From Paenibacillus marchantiophytorum (GTDB lineage: Bacteria; Bacillota; Bacilli; Paenibacillales; NBRC-103111), in the NCBI RefSeq assembly GCF_014640555.1, contig NZ_BMHE01000002.1, forward strand, positions 107,890 to 171,889: a stretch of 64,000 nucleotides of DNA, read 5' to 3'. Positions 1 through 12,237 of the stretch are shown here, in pieces. Under the pieces are notes generated by a model. It did not search any database. It had not been told where the DNA came from and saw nothing but the letters and a program-made list of their open reading frames with translations. The position numbers and the translations under genes were made by a program. Position 1 is the stretch's first letter. The number at the start of each line of letters is the position of its first letter.

Positions 1-900
1 CAGTTTAGGTTTTCTTATTGGCGTCCACCGCAGACTTCTTTGTTTTGGAGGTTTTTGGTCTCCAAGTGCAGCTAATGAACTGTAGGATGCTTATAGACGA
101 GAAAATGGCTACTTTGGAGATTTAATGAACGGAGTTGGCGTTATCTGGCACTTTATTGGCTGAATGGTGATCATTTGGTTGTAATAGAGCTTCTGGGATT
201 CATTAGATTTTCAGAATGAGCGATTTTGGCCAAATAAAGGGTGTTGAATTCGTAAGGAGGCTTGCTAAGGTTCATTGACTGGGTGACCTAGCCATAGGCT
301 AGGTTTTTCTTATTGGCTTCCACCGCAGACTTCTTTGTTTTGGAGGTTTTTGGTCTCCAAGTGCAGCTAATGAACTGTAGAATGCTTATAGACGAGAAAA
401 TGGCTACTTTGGAGATTTAATGAACGGAGTTGGCGTTATCCGGCACTTTATTGGCCGAATGGTGATCATTTGGTTGTAATAGAGCTTCTGGGATTCATTA
501 GATTTTCAGAATGAGCGATTTTGGCCAAATAAAGGGTGTTGAATTCGTAAGGAGGCTTGCTAAGGTTCCTTGACTGGGTGACCTAGCAGTAGTTTAGGTT
601 TTTCTTATTGGCGTCCACCGCAGACTTCTTTGTTTTGGAGGTTTTGGTCTCCAAGTGCAACTAATGAACTGTAGGATGCTTATAGACGAGAAAATGGCTA
701 CTTTGGAGATTTAATGAACGGAGTTGGCGTTATCCGGCACTTTATTGGCCGAATGGTGATCATTTGGTTGTAATAGAGCTTCTGGGATTCATTAGATTTT
801 CAGAATGAGCGATTTTGGCCAAATAAAGGTTGTGGAGTTCGTAAGCAGGCTTGCGCTAAAGTTCATTGACTGGGTGACCTAGCAGCCATAGGCTAGGTTC
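1..900. repeat. Triplicated 295-bp tandem repeat (four-arm family A, copies A1-A3)
   Basis: The same roughly 295-bp unit occurs three times head to tail: the landmark TTCTTATTGG starts at 12, 307 and 602. Copies differ by a few substitutions, and copy 3 has lost one T. Each unit has a conserved core (about 73-255, 368-550, 662-844) with two direct TAATGAAC arms followed by two inverted arms. The units are separated by a terminator-like hairpin (CCTAGCC...GGCTAGG plus T-run, near 288-310 and 880-902). No credible coding frame is present. Single diverged copies of the core recur at 13571 and 41566. The near-identity of the three units suggests recent amplification. The stretch from 900 to 1027 holds only a possible -10 (TATACT) for the following pseudogene. 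Confidence 0.9.
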
Positions 901-1027
901 TTTCGCTTTTGGAGGCTTTTATAAGGCGGACAGCTGTGGAGGTAGAAAGAATGATTTTTCACTGGTTCGGATACAATGTATGCAGCTTGCTATGATATAC
1001 TAATTGTAAAGACTGAAGTGTGATCAC

Positions 1028-1763
1028 ATGGTATCGCTCGACGCGCGGAATGACTTTATTTTCAAAAAAATATTTGGCAGTGAAAATAACAAGGATGTGC
1101 TGTTGGCTTTTCTAGATCCTAGATATTAAAGCCAGAACAACAGAAGGTAAACTGATTAATATAGAGATGCAATTGTTCAACCCCTACAATATGGAGAAGC
1201 GTACGCTGTTCTATTGGAGCGAAATGTACTACCATCAGATCAAAAAAGGTGAAAACTATAATTTATTGAAGAAGTGTGTAACCATCAATATTCTGAATTA
1301 TTCCTGTTTGCCCAATGATCGATACCATAATATTTTCCACCTACGAGAAGATGTTACTGGTATTCCCTTGGATGATGATATCGAAGTACATGTTATCGAA
1401 TTGACGAAGTTAAAAGATCGTGCCGTTTCCATGGCAGGCGGACTGGTAAACTGGCTGTTGTTTCTACAGGGTGTCGATCAACCAAACTGGGAGGCGTTAA
1501 CCGTGAATGAACCGATGCTGAAAAAAGCAATGACCACGTTGGAATTTCTGAGTCAGGATAGGGCGACACGCATGGCGTACAATGCTCGTATGAAATATTT
1601 GAGCGATGAGGTTTCCCGCACAGAAGGAGCTTGGGCGGAAGGAAAAGCTAGAGGGAAGGCAGATATGGCCCGCGATCTTTTTGCTCTTGGCGTAGATATC
1701 TCCGTGATTGCCAAAGCTTCCGGCCTTTCTGAAGAAGAAATCCAAAAAATAGTGAGTCACTGA
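1028..1763 (+). pseudogene. Rpn / PD-(D/E)XK nuclease family transposase, internally deleted
   Basis: The ATG at 1028 opens with the family's usual N-terminus (DARNDFIFKKIFGSENNKD). The frame stops after 35 residues. The homologous protein resumes one frame over near 1120 (DIKARTTEGKLINIEMQL, then the FYWSEMYYHQI segment) and runs to 1763, ending in an EGKARGKADMARD tail and a short helical SGLSEEEIQKIV end typical of these proteins. Intact relatives have roughly 35 more residues at the break, including part of the nuclease core, so about 100 bp appears deleted between two CTAGAT copies at the junction. A protein could start at the ATG at 1167, but it would lack the N-terminal catalytic part. 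Members of this family promote recombination. This one is probably dead. Confidence 0.8.
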
Positions 1764-1785
1764 TTAATCGACGATAAAACAAAAA

Positions 1786-1819
1786 GAGTAGGCCCATGCA
1801 ATTGCGCATGGGCCTGCTC
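1786..1819 (-). terminator. Terminator after mtnKA (bidirectional hairpin)
   Basis: A GAGTAGGCCCATGC / GCATGGGCCTGCTC stem with a short loop. Read leftwards from mtnA it is followed by a TTTTTGTTTT run, so it fits an intrinsic terminator for the minus-strand mtnKA operon. It may also stop transcription from the nuclease pseudogene. Confidence 0.85.
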
Positions 1820-1867
1820 GATTTAGATCTGAAGAGAAAGTTATAATCGAGTTCCGCGAAGCCGGAA

Positions 1868-2941
1868 TTATTCGAAAAGCTTGCGCAAGTTCTCGCTATA
1901 GGGAGCTTGCACGATTCCTTTTTCCGTGATAATCGCAGTCACGTATTCATTAGGTGTTACGTCGAAGGCAGGATTATATACCTTCACGCCTTTGGGTGCT
2001 GTACGCTTGCCGAAGCCCTGTGTAATCTCATCTTCGTGGCGTTCCTCAATCGGAATATCTCCGCCTGTTGGCGTATTCAGATCGATCGTGGAGAGCGGAC
2101 TCGCCACGTAGAAAGGGATGCCGTGCGCCTTAGCCAACACGGCCACACTGTAGGTGCCGATTTTGTTGGCTACGTCACCGTTGGCAGCCACACGGTCTGT
2201 TCCAACGATGACCGCTTGGATCCAGCCCTTCGACATAACCGCTCCGGCCATGTTGTCGCAGATCAGCGTCACGTCGACGCCGGCTTGCTGCAGTTCAAAG
2301 GCTGTCAACCGCGCGCCTTGCAGCACGGGCCGAGTCTCATCGGCGAACACTTTGATGTTCATGCCTTGTTCCTTAGCCAAGTAGAACGGCGCTAGCGCCG
2401 TGCCGTACTTCGCTGTGGCCAAACCGCCGGCGTTGCAGTGCGTCAGCACGCCGAAGCCATCTTCGAACAGCGTCAACGCATGTTCGCCGATAAGGCGGTT
2501 CGTCTCCTCGTCCTCCGCTTGAATCTTCTGCGCTTCGTCGAGGAGCGCTTCCTTGAAAGCAGCCGGGCTAACGCCCGCGGCTGCCAAGCTAACCGCATGC
2601 GCCCTGATGCGGTCGAGCGCCCAGAACAAGTTCACGGCTGTCGGACGGGACGTCGCCAGGTAGTCCGCTTGCTTCTGGACTTCTGCCAGAAGCCCGTTGG
2701 TCGGAGCATCCAGCTCGCGGATGCCGAGATACACCCCATACGCGGCGGCGATCCCGATCGCAGGTGCGCCGCGAACCTTCAAGTGCTGAATCGCTTCCCA
2801 CACTTGCGTGGCTGTATCCAGCTGCAAATATACGATTTCTTCCGGCAGCAGCCGTTGATCAAGAAGATCAAGCTGCTGTCCATTCCAACGCAAGGACTGC
2901 AAAGCGCCTTGAATCTCATTTGTTAAATTATCATTTGTCAT
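1868..2941 (-). CDS. mtnA: S-methyl-5-thioribose-1-phosphate isomerase MtnA
   Basis: Converts 5-methylthioribose-1-phosphate to methylthioribulose-1-phosphate in the methionine salvage pathway (cytosolic). The 357-residue protein has the eIF2B-alpha-like isomerase fold signatures: RGAPAIG near residue 58, the catalytic cysteine in THCNAGG (C169) and the catalytic aspartate in VGTDR (D249). Length is normal for the family. It overlaps the stop of mtnK by 4 bp (ATGA), so the pair is translationally coupled. The later salvage genes (mtnW/X/B/D) are not in the window. Confidence 0.95.
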   Translation of the reverse strand: MTNDNLTNEIQGALQSLRWNGQQLDLLDQRLLPEEIVYLQLDTATQVWEAIQHLKVRGAPAIGIAAAYGVYLGIRELDAPTNGLLAEVQKQADYLATSRPTAVNLFWALDRIRAHAVSLAAAGVSPAAFKEALLDEAQKIQAEDEETNRLIGEHALTLFEDGFGVLTHCNAGGLATAKYGTALAPFYLAKEQGMNIKVFADETRPVLQGARLTAFELQQAGVDVTLICDNMAGAVMSKGWIQAVIVGTDRVAANGDVANKIGTYSVAVLAKAHGIPFYVASPLSTIDLNTPTGGDIPIEERHEDEITQGFGKRTAPKGVKVYNPAFDVTPNEYVTAIITEKGIVQAPYSENLRKLFE

Positions 2942-4164
2942 AGGGCAAATCCTCTTTCTGCAGCAGCTTCTTTGGTGGCGATGGCAATAAGCTCATCGAT
3001 GGATGTGATTTGACGATTGGTGCGAATGTAGGAAGTACCAATCGCAAGTGCTAATCGTTGAGCACGTTCTCTTGCGGCAGCATCTTCAATTTTATCAATA
3101 TCAGCAACATGCGCAAGTCCGACGATGCGGCGGACCATTTTGGCGCCGGTGAAACCGACCGTATCTTTAAGCAGCTCAGCCAAGAAATAATCTTGATATC
3201 CGGCAGCTTGGAAAACACGATCAACACCATGCTGATTCCAAAGTGCGCGGAAATTGGCTTCGAAATGCGTCCATACGTCTTTAACCGTTTGCAATAAGTA
3301 GGCGCGATAGGCGGTGCGGCTTTCGCTCGTTGTGCTCCAGCCCTCTTGCCCCGCGAAATTAAGAATCAGGTTTGCTAATACCGCGCCGATATCGAATCCC
3401 ATTGGGCCATAGTAGGCAAACTCAGGATCAATGACTTTTGTCGAATCAGGTTTAATAAAAATACTTCCTGTATGCAGATCGCCATGTAGAAGGGCTTGAG
3501 CACTGGTCAAAAATTTGTTGCGGAGAATCGCTACTTCAAAGTGTAAGTTTTTATCAGCCCAGAGCTGTTCAGCAGCATCGCGAATAGGAGCTTCGATACT
3601 GTTCGTTTCGGCATCGCGGTAAGGATCATCGAAAATCAAATCCTCGGTTATTTTGCAAAGCTCAGGATTGATGAATCGACCTTGCTGGATTTTCTTTTCT
3701 TGCTGGTTTTTGCCCAAATCGGAAGTGAAGAATAGGGTGTTGGCCAGGAAGCGTCCGATATGTTCAGCAAAAAGCGGATATTGGTTGCCTTCAATCAACC
3801 CTTTACGCATAATAACGTGATCGCTTAAATCTTCCATGACCGTTAACGCAAGATCAGCATCATAGGCATAAACATGCGGTACGAGATCAGGATTCAATGC
3901 TTCTTCAATGATAAGCGCTTCGCTTTCTATACGCGCACGGTCCAGCGTTAGCGGCCAGGATTCACCAACAACTTTGGCATAAGGGAGAGCTTGCTTCAAA
4001 ATGATACTTTTCCCGGTCGCTATTTCAGATATGCGAAACACGAGGTTTAAATTGCCGTCACCAATTTCATGGCTTGTGAGATCGGAATCTGCTTGGAACA
4101 AGTTCGGGATTTGACGAGCATATTCAATAGCTTGAATTTCCGATAAAGGATGATAAGTGGACAT
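2938..4164 (-). CDS. mtnK: 5-methylthioribose kinase MtnK
   Basis: Phosphorylates 5-methylthioribose with ATP, the step before MtnA in methionine salvage. The 408-residue protein has an aminoglycoside-phosphotransferase-like kinase fold: [10 protein letters not shown] glycine-rich loop near residue 36, catalytic HGDLHTGS (D229) and metal-binding [14 protein letters not shown] (D246). The start ATG has an AGGAGG-like site (complement of CCTCCT) about 8 bp upstream. It is first gene of mtnKA. The B. subtilis homologue has an S-box (SAM riboswitch) leader; nothing matching an S-box core is visible in the 200 bp upstream here. Confidence 0.95.
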   Translation of the reverse strand: MSTYHPLSEIQAIEYARQIPNLFQADSDLTSHEIGDGNLNLVFRISEIATGKSIILKQALPYAKVVGESWPLTLDRARIESEALIIEEALNPDLVPHVYAYDADLALTVMEDLSDHVIMRKGLIEGNQYPLFAEHIGRFLANTLFFTSDLGKNQQEKKIQQGRFINPELCKITEDLIFDDPYRDAETNSIEAPIRDAAEQLWADKNLHFEVAILRNKFLTSAQALLHGDLHTGSIFIKPDSTKVIDPEFAYYGPMGFDIGAVLANLILNFAGQEGWSTTSESRTAYRAYLLQTVKDVWTHFEANFRALWNQHGVDRVFQAAGYQDYFLAELLKDTVGFTGAKMVRRIVGLAHVADIDKIEDAAARERAQRLALAIGTSYIRTNRQITSIDELIAIATKEAAAERGFAL

Positions 4165-4233
4165 ATCGAAAGCCTCCTATGAGTCAGTGGAATTAATTCC
4201 AACTAAGTTACTCTGTATTATTCATCTTTCCCT

Positions 4234-4261
4234 AGTATAAGACAAATTGTTGCTGCTTGAA
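4234..4261 (-). promoter_or_regulatory. Candidate sigma-A promoter for mtnKA
   Basis: On the minus strand, a TATACT -10 (complement at 4234-4239) lies 16 bp downstream of TTCAAG (complement at 4256-4261), about 70 bp before the mtnK start. A palindrome GGAATTAATTCC near 4189-4200 lies in the leader and could be an operator. The -35 is a weak match. Confidence 0.45.
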
Positions 4262-4366
4262 ATACTAACTTCTTAAATGTTGCACAATCTACATAAAATA
4301 ACGGTCTCTTACGTAAATTAACGTGTACAAGCACGTGATTTAAGACAACTTAGGGAGGCTACGATC

Positions 4367-4816
4367 ATGACGACGACTTTAACACAAACGATTCCGGCTG
4401 TTCTGAATAAGCAAATTGCCAATTGGGGCTTGCTGTTTGTGAAACTGCACCATTTCCATTGGTATGTAAAAGGCAATCAATTTTTTACGCTGCATGTTAA
4501 ATTTGAGGAGCTATATAATGAAGCCGCTCTCCATGTGGACGAGTTGGCTGAACGTTTGCTTTCTATTGGTGGAAAGCCAGCGGCAACCATGAAGGCTTAC
4601 ATCGAATTATCCTCATTGAAAGAAGCTTTAGGAAATGAATCGGCCACCAAAATGGTCGAGGCTGTCATTGAAGATTTTACAATTCTTACGCAAGAATTGA
4701 AAGCTGGGATGCAAGCTTGTGAAGAAGTTCAGGACGAGACCACTTCAGACATGCTGCTGGCCATCCAAACCTCTTTGGAAAAGCATCGTTGGATGCTGCA
4801 ATCGTTCCTCGGCTAG
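4367..4816 (+). CDS. dps: Dps-family ferritin-like DNA-protection protein
   Basis: A 149-residue Dps/mini-ferritin, expected to assemble into a dodecamer that oxidises and stores iron and shields DNA from peroxide. The ferroxidase signature is visible: HHFHWYVKG near residue 28 followed by HVKFEELYNEAALHVDELAERLLSIGG. Length is typical. A GGGAGG site sits 8 bp before the ATG. The leader contains inverted repeats (ACGTG...CACGT near 4321-4337) that could be a regulator site, but no clean PerR box is evident. It is transcribed divergently from mtnK. Confidence 0.92.
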   Translation: MTTTLTQTIPAVLNKQIANWGLLFVKLHHFHWYVKGNQFFTLHVKFEELYNEAALHVDELAERLLSIGGKPAATMKAYIELSSLKEALGNESATKMVEAVIEDFTILTQELKAGMQACEEVQDETTSDMLLAIQTSLEKHRWMLQSFLG

Positions 4817-4909
4817 CGGTAAATTTACAAAATCTTCAATCGGTGCAAACATGAGATTGATAAATGGTGGCTATACTGAGAGCAAAACAGTCCGGAGGAT
4901 CTCATCGTG

Positions 4910-5077
4910 ATGAAATTTCTGAACGTCCTGCTTGTTCTTGCTGCTTGCTGCTTTCTTCTTATGATCGCCTTTGCCGCGGATTCGCCAAGCGATATGACAG
5001 ATCCGAATCCGATGAAACAGAATCAAGAACAGTTTGCCCGCATGCAGCCGACCTATTATGCGGAGAATGCTAAATAG
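4910..5077 (+). CDS. Small secreted or membrane-anchored protein, 55 aa
   Basis: A short gene with a good GGAGG site 11 bp before the ATG (a GTG one codon earlier, at 4907, is equally possible). The protein starts MKFLNVLLVLAACCFLLMIAFAAD, a single hydrophobic segment. LAAC at residues 10-13 could be a lipobox, although the n-region is very short. The rest is a polar tail (SDMTDPNPMKQNQEQ...). Function is unknown. It sits alone between dps and a terminator. Confidence 0.6.
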   Translation: MKFLNVLLVLAACCFLLMIAFAADSPSDMTDPNPMKQNQEQFARMQPTYYAENAK

Positions 5078-5084
5078 AAAAAGT

Positions 5085-5122
5085 CAAAGGGATGGACCCT
5101 ATCGGTTCATCCCTTTGTGTTG
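5085..5122 (+). terminator. Intrinsic terminator after the small secreted protein
   Basis: A CAAAGGGATGGACC / GGTTCATCCCTTTG stem (14 bp, one G-T pair) with a 5-nt loop, followed by TGTTGTTCTT. Confidence 0.75.
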
Positions 5123-5148
5123 TTCTTGTGCACTTTTCTGGCACCAGT

Positions 5149-5177
5149 TTGTTTTGCTTCCCGAAATTCCTTATAAT
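5149..5177 (+). promoter_or_regulatory. Candidate sigma-A promoter for the DUF1802 gene
   Basis: TTGTTT (5149-5154), a 17-bp spacer, then TATAAT (5172-5177), 36 bp before the start codon. The -10 is perfect and the spacing ideal. Confidence 0.65.
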
Positions 5178-5212
5178 AAATGGATTAATGAGGAGAACGA
5201 GGAGTTGGCGTC

Positions 5213-5785
5213 ATGGGGAATCCAAAGGCTCTGAAAGAATGGGCATCTGCCGTTCAAGCACTTGAAGATGGACAGCAAATTTTCATTATGCGTAAAGGAG
5301 GTATTGTTGAGGAGACGAGAGATTTTCAAGTCGAATCGAATGATTTCTTTCTCTATCCGACTTATGAGCATCAGAGAAGGGAACTGTTGAAAGATAAGTA
5401 TCGCGGTGTCATCGACGAAACCTTAGCAGGCTGGAGCTCAGATGATGCGCAAGTGAAAATCAGCACGTTTGCCACGATGGTCGAAGATATTGAAATCAGT
5501 GATCAAGAACAGTTGAATAAACTGTTTCCTTTTCACATCTGGACGGAGAATTTCACGGAAGAAAGACTGAAGTGGAAGCGCAAGAACCCTCTGCATATCA
5601 TGTTGTTGCGAGTGTATAAATTGGACCAACCGTTGGAGATTCCAATCGAACAAGCCTATTTAGGCTGCAAGTCATGGATCGAGATTTCGGCAGATGTGAT
5701 GGAAAATGCTTCTATGACGCCAGTTTTGAGCGATGAGGCGTTTGCGCGGCAAGTTGCGGAAATTAAACGTACTTTGTTTTCATAA
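5213..5785 (+). CDS. DUF1802 family protein
   Basis: A 190-residue soluble protein that fits the DUF1802 family: an N-terminal KEWASAVQALEDGQQIFIMRKGGI segment, then FLYPTYEHQ near residue 48, and a late FHIWTENFTEERLKWK...PLHIMLLRVYKL segment. The family has no established function. A GAGGAG site precedes the ATG and a good promoter lies just upstream, so it is probably monocistronic. A weak GCATTTTC...GAAAATGC hairpin follows the stop at about 5793-5809. Confidence 0.8.
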   Translation: MGNPKALKEWASAVQALEDGQQIFIMRKGGIVEETRDFQVESNDFFLYPTYEHQRRELLKDKYRGVIDETLAGWSSDDAQVKISTFATMVEDIEISDQEQLNKLFPFHIWTENFTEERLKWKRKNPLHIMLLRVYKLDQPLEIPIEQAYLGCKSWIEISADVMENASMTPVLSDEAFARQVAEIKRTLFS

Positions 5786-5855
5786 AAAAGTAGCATTTTC
5801 AGAAAATGCTTGCCTATTTCGCCCAACTGCCCTTTCTTGATTTGTCATAGTAAGT

Positions 5856-5883
5856 TATAATAGAATTATTCTAATGAGAATCA
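5856..5883 (+). promoter_or_regulatory. suf promoter -10 and Fur-like box
   Basis: TATAAT at 5856-5861 is the only good -10 upstream of sufC; no consensus -35 is apparent. Directly downstream lies TTCTAATGAGAATCA (5869-5883), which matches 11 of the 14 specified positions of the Bacillus Fur 7-1-7 box TGATAATNATTATCA. A further TGATAATCA follows at 5885-5893. Iron-dependent control of the suf operon is inferred. Confidence 0.45.
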
Positions 5884-5948
5884 GTGATAATCAGTCAGTT
5901 GGTTGTCATTCATGCTAGTACATTTAAACATTATGGAGGCTTAAAGAA

Positions 5949-6779
5949 ATGGCGAATTCATCAACATTTACAATAGACGGTCTTAAAGCGAACGTCGAAG
6001 GAAAGGAAATTTTGAAAGGTCTTAGCTTGGAAATCAAGGGCGGAGAAATTCATGCCATCATGGGACCTAACGGTACTGGTAAAAGTACATTGGCTTCCGC
6101 TTTGATGGGGCATCCGAAATATGAAGTAACCGAGGGCAGCGTTACATTAGACGGTGAAGACGTTCTCGAAATGGCTGTTGACGAAAGAGCGCGCGCAGGA
6201 TTGTTTCTGGCGATGCAATATCCAAGTGAAATCACGGGCGTAACAAACGCTGACTTCTTGCGCAGCGCAATGAATGTTCGCCGTGGTGAAGGCAATGAAA
6301 TATCTTTGATCAAGTTCATTCGCCAAATGGAAGCGAAGATGAAACAACTTGAGATGAACCCTGAGTTCATGCACCGTTATTTGAACGAAGGCTTCTCCGG
6401 CGGGGAAAAGAAACGTAACGAAATTCTGCAAATGCTGTTGCTTGAGCCGAAATTCGTCATCTTGGATGAAATTGACTCCGGTCTTGATATCGATGCTTTG
6501 CGCATCGTAGCTGAAGGCGTGAACGCAATGCGCAGTGAAGAACGCGGTTTCTTGATTATTACGCATTACCAACGTTTGCTTAATTACGTTAAACCTGATT
6601 TTGTACATGTTATGATGCAAGGTCGCATCGTAAAATCCGGTGGTCCTGAGCTTGCAGAGCGTCTGGAAGCGGAAGGTTACGACTGGATCAAAGAAGAACT
6701 CGGCATCGTGGATGAAACCGTTGGTCAAGACACGGAAGAATTCAAAGTTCCTATGAACACGCCAGGACCGAAGTACTAA
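5949..6779 (+). CDS. sufC: Fe-S cluster assembly ATPase SufC
   Basis: Soluble ABC-type ATPase that drives the SufBCD scaffold complex. The 276-residue protein has Walker A GPNGTGKST (residues 39-47), ABC signature FSGGEKKR, Walker B FVILDEID and the switch histidine in IITHY. The C-terminus carries about 15 extra residues (EEFKVPMNTPGPKY). Start ATG follows TGGAGG. It is the first gene of sufCDSUB, the order known from Bacillus, where SUF is the main housekeeping Fe-S system. Confidence 0.97.
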   Translation: MANSSTFTIDGLKANVEGKEILKGLSLEIKGGEIHAIMGPNGTGKSTLASALMGHPKYEVTEGSVTLDGEDVLEMAVDERARAGLFLAMQYPSEITGVTNADFLRSAMNVRRGEGNEISLIKFIRQMEAKMKQLEMNPEFMHRYLNEGFSGGEKKRNEILQMLLLEPKFVILDEIDSGLDIDALRIVAEGVNAMRSEERGFLIITHYQRLLNYVKPDFVHVMMQGRIVKSGGPELAERLEAEGYDWIKEELGIVDETVGQDTEEFKVPMNTPGPKY

Positions 6780-6790
6780 AGGAGGAGAGA

Positions 6791-6809
6791 CTTTGGTCTA
6801 TGACCAAAG
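6791..6809 (+). promoter_or_regulatory. sufC-sufD intercistronic hairpin
   Basis: A perfect 8-bp inverted repeat CTTTGGTC-TAT-GACCAAAG between the sufC stop and the sufD ribosome binding site (AGGAGG at 6821). There is no T-run, so it is more likely an RNA processing or stability element than a terminator. Confidence 0.6.
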
Positions 6810-6832
6810 GTCCATATATTAGGAGGAATACC

Positions 6833-9772
<2,940 letters not shown>

Positions 9773-9833
9773 CGCGCAAGCGATAAATAAGCAGTTGATT
9801 AAGCAATACCAAAGCACTAAGGAGGAATGAATC

Positions 9834-11231
9834 ATGGCTAAACAAATGCCGGATCTCGAGGATTATAAATATGGTTTTAGAGATGAGCACAAATCGATTT
9901 TCCAATCGGGTAAAGGCTTAACTCGTGAAATCGTTGAAGAAATCTCCCGCATTAAAGGCGAACCGGAATGGATGTTGGAATTCCGTCTGAAATCATTGGA
10001 GCAATTCTTCAAAATGCCGATGCCGCGTTGGGGCGGCAACATGGATGATCTTGATTTTGACGATATCCAGTACTACGTAAGACCTTCTGAGAAGCAAGGT
10101 AAAACGTGGGAAGAAGTTCCTACAGAAATCAAAGAAACATTCGACAAGCTGGGTATTCCAGAAGCGGAACAAAAGTTCCTTGCTGGTGTATCGGCACAAT
10201 ACGAATCCGAAGTTGTTTATCACAGCATGCAAAAGGAACTCGAAGACCAAGGCGTTATCTTCACAGATACGGACTCGGCGCTTCGTGAATATCCGGAGCT
10301 GTTCAGACAATATTTCGGAACCATTATTCCGCCAACCGACAACAAATTCGCTGCGTTGAATAGTGCGGTTTGGTCCGGTGGTTCTTTCATTTACGTGCCA
10401 AAAGGCGTGAAATGTGAAGTTCCATTGCAAGCTTACTTCCGTATCAACTCCGAGAACATGGGTCAATTCGAGCGTACCTTGATCATTACCGACGAAGAAA
10501 GCTTCGTGCATTATGTAGAGGGCTGTACAGCTCCTATTTACAGCACAAACTCCCTTCACAGTGCGGTAGTTGAGATTGTATGTCTCAAAAACTCCCGTGC
10601 TCGTTACACAACCATCCAAAACTGGGCACCTAACATCTACAACCTCGTAACCAAACGTGCGGTTGCCGAAGAAGGCGCTACAATGGAATGGGTTGATGGC
10701 AACATCGGTTCCAAGCTGACAATGAAATATCCAGCAGTTGTGCTTAAAGGCCGCGGCGCTAAAGGGATGGTTCTTTCCATCGCTGTAGCAGGCAAAGGCC
10801 AGCACCAAGATGCAGGCGCCAAAATGACGCATCTGGCTCCGGATACAACATCAACGATCGTTTCCAAATCGATTTCCAAGCATGGCGGTAAAGTAACGTA
10901 CCGCGGTCTGGCATCCTTCGGACGCAACTCCCAAGGTTCCAAAGCAAACATTAAATGTGACACGTTGATTCTCGATAACGAGTCGACGTCGGATACAATT
11001 CCATACAATGAAATCATGAACGACAACATCACGTTGGAGCATGAAGCAACAGTATCCAAGGTTTCTGAGGATCAATTGTTCTACCTTATGAGCCGTGGTT
11101 TGACTGAAGCTGAAGCAACGCAAATGATCGTTATGGGCTTCATTGAGCCATTCACCAAAGAGCTTCCAATGGAATATGCCGTTGAGATGAATCGTCTCAT
11201 CAAGTTTGAAATGGAAGGCAGCATCGGTTAA
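9834..11231 (+). CDS. sufB: Fe-S cluster scaffold protein SufB
   Basis: The 465-residue SufB subunit of the SufBCD scaffold. Typical segments include [58 protein letters not shown] and the C-terminal [20 protein letters not shown]. An AAGGAGG site precedes the ATG. It lies 61 bp after sufU, is the last gene of the operon, and is followed by a strong terminator. Confidence 0.97.
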   Translation: MAKQMPDLEDYKYGFRDEHKSIFQSGKGLTREIVEEISRIKGEPEWMLEFRLKSLEQFFKMPMPRWGGNMDDLDFDDIQYYVRPSEKQGKTWEEVPTEIKETFDKLGIPEAEQKFLAGVSAQYESEVVYHSMQKELEDQGVIFTDTDSALREYPELFRQYFGTIIPPTDNKFAALNSAVWSGGSFIYVPKGVKCEVPLQAYFRINSENMGQFERTLIITDEESFVHYVEGCTAPIYSTNSLHSAVVEIVCLKNSRARYTTIQNWAPNIYNLVTKRAVAEEGATMEWVDGNIGSKLTMKYPAVVLKGRGAKGMVLSIAVAGKGQHQDAGAKMTHLAPDTTSTIVSKSISKHGGKVTYRGLASFGRNSQGSKANIKCDTLILDNESTSDTIPYNEIMNDNITLEHEATVSKVSEDQLFYLMSRGLTEAEATQMIVMGFIEPFTKELPMEYAVEMNRLIKFEMEGSIG

Positions 11232-11245
11232 CCGATCTGCTTATC

Positions 11246-11284
11246 AAAAAGCGTGCCCGAGGAAATCGGGCACGCTTTTTTTTG
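11246..11284 (+). terminator. Terminator of the suf operon
   Basis: A perfect GCGTGCCCGA / TCGGGCACGC 10-bp stem with a 5-nt loop, flanked by A-run and an 8-nt T-run. Confidence 0.95.
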
Positions 11285-11347
11285 AATGGCTGCTGATAAA
11301 CCGCGAAGTTGGCTGAAATAAGATTATCCAGTTTGCGTGCGGAGGTA

Positions 11348-11528
11348 AGGGAACTGCAGTACGCTAATATAGCCAAAAGTGTCATTATCGCGGGGGTGCG
11401 GGAACTACAGGGCGCTATTTTGCTGTTTGCTGTGAAATTCAGAGCTTTTTGTGGAAGTAAGACCCTGTAGTTCCGCTATTGCCCTCGTATCCTTACTATT
11501 TGCCAAAATAGCGTCCCACAGTTCCCTT
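11348..11528. repeat. Four-arm palindromic intergenic repeat, family B copy B1
   Basis: Arms: AGGGAACTGCAGTACGCTAA (11348), GGGAACTACAGGGCGCTATT (11400), then inverted arms around CCCTGTAGTTCCGCTAT (11463-11478) and AATAGCGTCCCACAGTTCCCT (11507-11527). Conserved spacer words (TTTTGCTGTTTGCTG, TTTTTGTGGAAGTAAGA, TTTGCC) are shared with copies at 57311 and 59632. It fills the gap between the convergent ends of sufB and the PH-domain gene. No gene is seen between 11285 and 11581. Confidence 0.9.
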
Positions 11529-11581
11529 AATAGGATTTCATCGCATTTAGGTTGCTCATCTCTCTACGCGGCGGAGCTATT

Positions 11582-12010
11582 TTAATTATTGAGACGTTTG
11601 CGGTTTTGAGAAGCCAATGAATGAATTGCGACATAGAAAGGCTGAAGATTAAATTTCTTGCCGAACTCGAATTTATAAGTGGCTGTTTTGGCATCGTTGG
11701 CTTTGTAATACGGAGAGGTGATGTAGTGGATCGTTAATTCACTGTCATCAAACCCTGTACCGGACGTTTCCATCGTCACTTCATAGATAGAATCAAGGTC
11801 AATGGAAGCAATTCTTGTTTTCTTGCCTGTGACGCCTTGATGATCAATAAGGATGATTCTTTCGTTCGTCACAATAAAGGAGTCTCGAACTAATTTAAAA
11901 CCTGTAGTTACTTTTTCATCCGGCATCAGATAAATACCATACTGTCTAGTCAGTTCCTCAATGGAAACCTCTGAAAAATTGCCTAGTAGACCATTCAAAA
12001 AGCCAGCCAT
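11582..12010 (-). CDS. Bacterial PH (pleckstrin homology-like) domain protein
   Basis: A 142-residue soluble protein resembling the bPH_1 domain family (Bacillus YvbH-like). It begins with a GFLNGLLGNFSEV segment, then a beta-rich body with KVTTGFKLVRDSFIVTNERIILIDHQGVTGKKT, and ends in a helical FYVAIHSLA segment. The start chosen is the ATG at 12010, with GGAGGAG 9 bp upstream; a GTG three codons earlier abuts that site and is unlikely. The role of these domains is not established. Confidence 0.8.
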   Translation of the reverse strand: MAGFLNGLLGNFSEVSIEELTRQYGIYLMPDEKVTTGFKLVRDSFIVTNERIILIDHQGVTGKKTRIASIDLDSIYEVTMETSGTGFDDSELTIHYITSPYYKANDAKTATYKFEFGKKFNLQPFYVAIHSLASQNRKRLNN

Positions 12011-12237
12011 TGCGATCACTCCTCCTTTTCATACTACGCCCACTATTCGACATATAGAAGGAATTCCCTTCTTCTTCCATTCCGTATCAAGAATGGTCAG
12101 CACGGATACAATCCTATACGCCGGCAATACTGGGAACATGCTCCACGTGAGTATGTCTGTATTTGATGCATATTTATATGCTGCTTTTCTCACTCTATTA
12201 AGGATCATAAATGCGTCTTTAAAGGAGAAGAGTAGGT

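Noticed and set aside
1..900. CRISPR array
   Set aside because: The repeat period is 295 bp with near-identical units and no variable spacers, and no cas genes are present.
2589..2801. Additional gene opposite or within mtnA
   Set aside because: Out-of-frame shadow in a GC-rich part of mtnA, without a ribosome binding site or domain.
9993..10832. 279-codon antisense frame in sufB
   Set aside because: A long shadow of a strongly codon-biased gene; no domain resemblance and no start signal.
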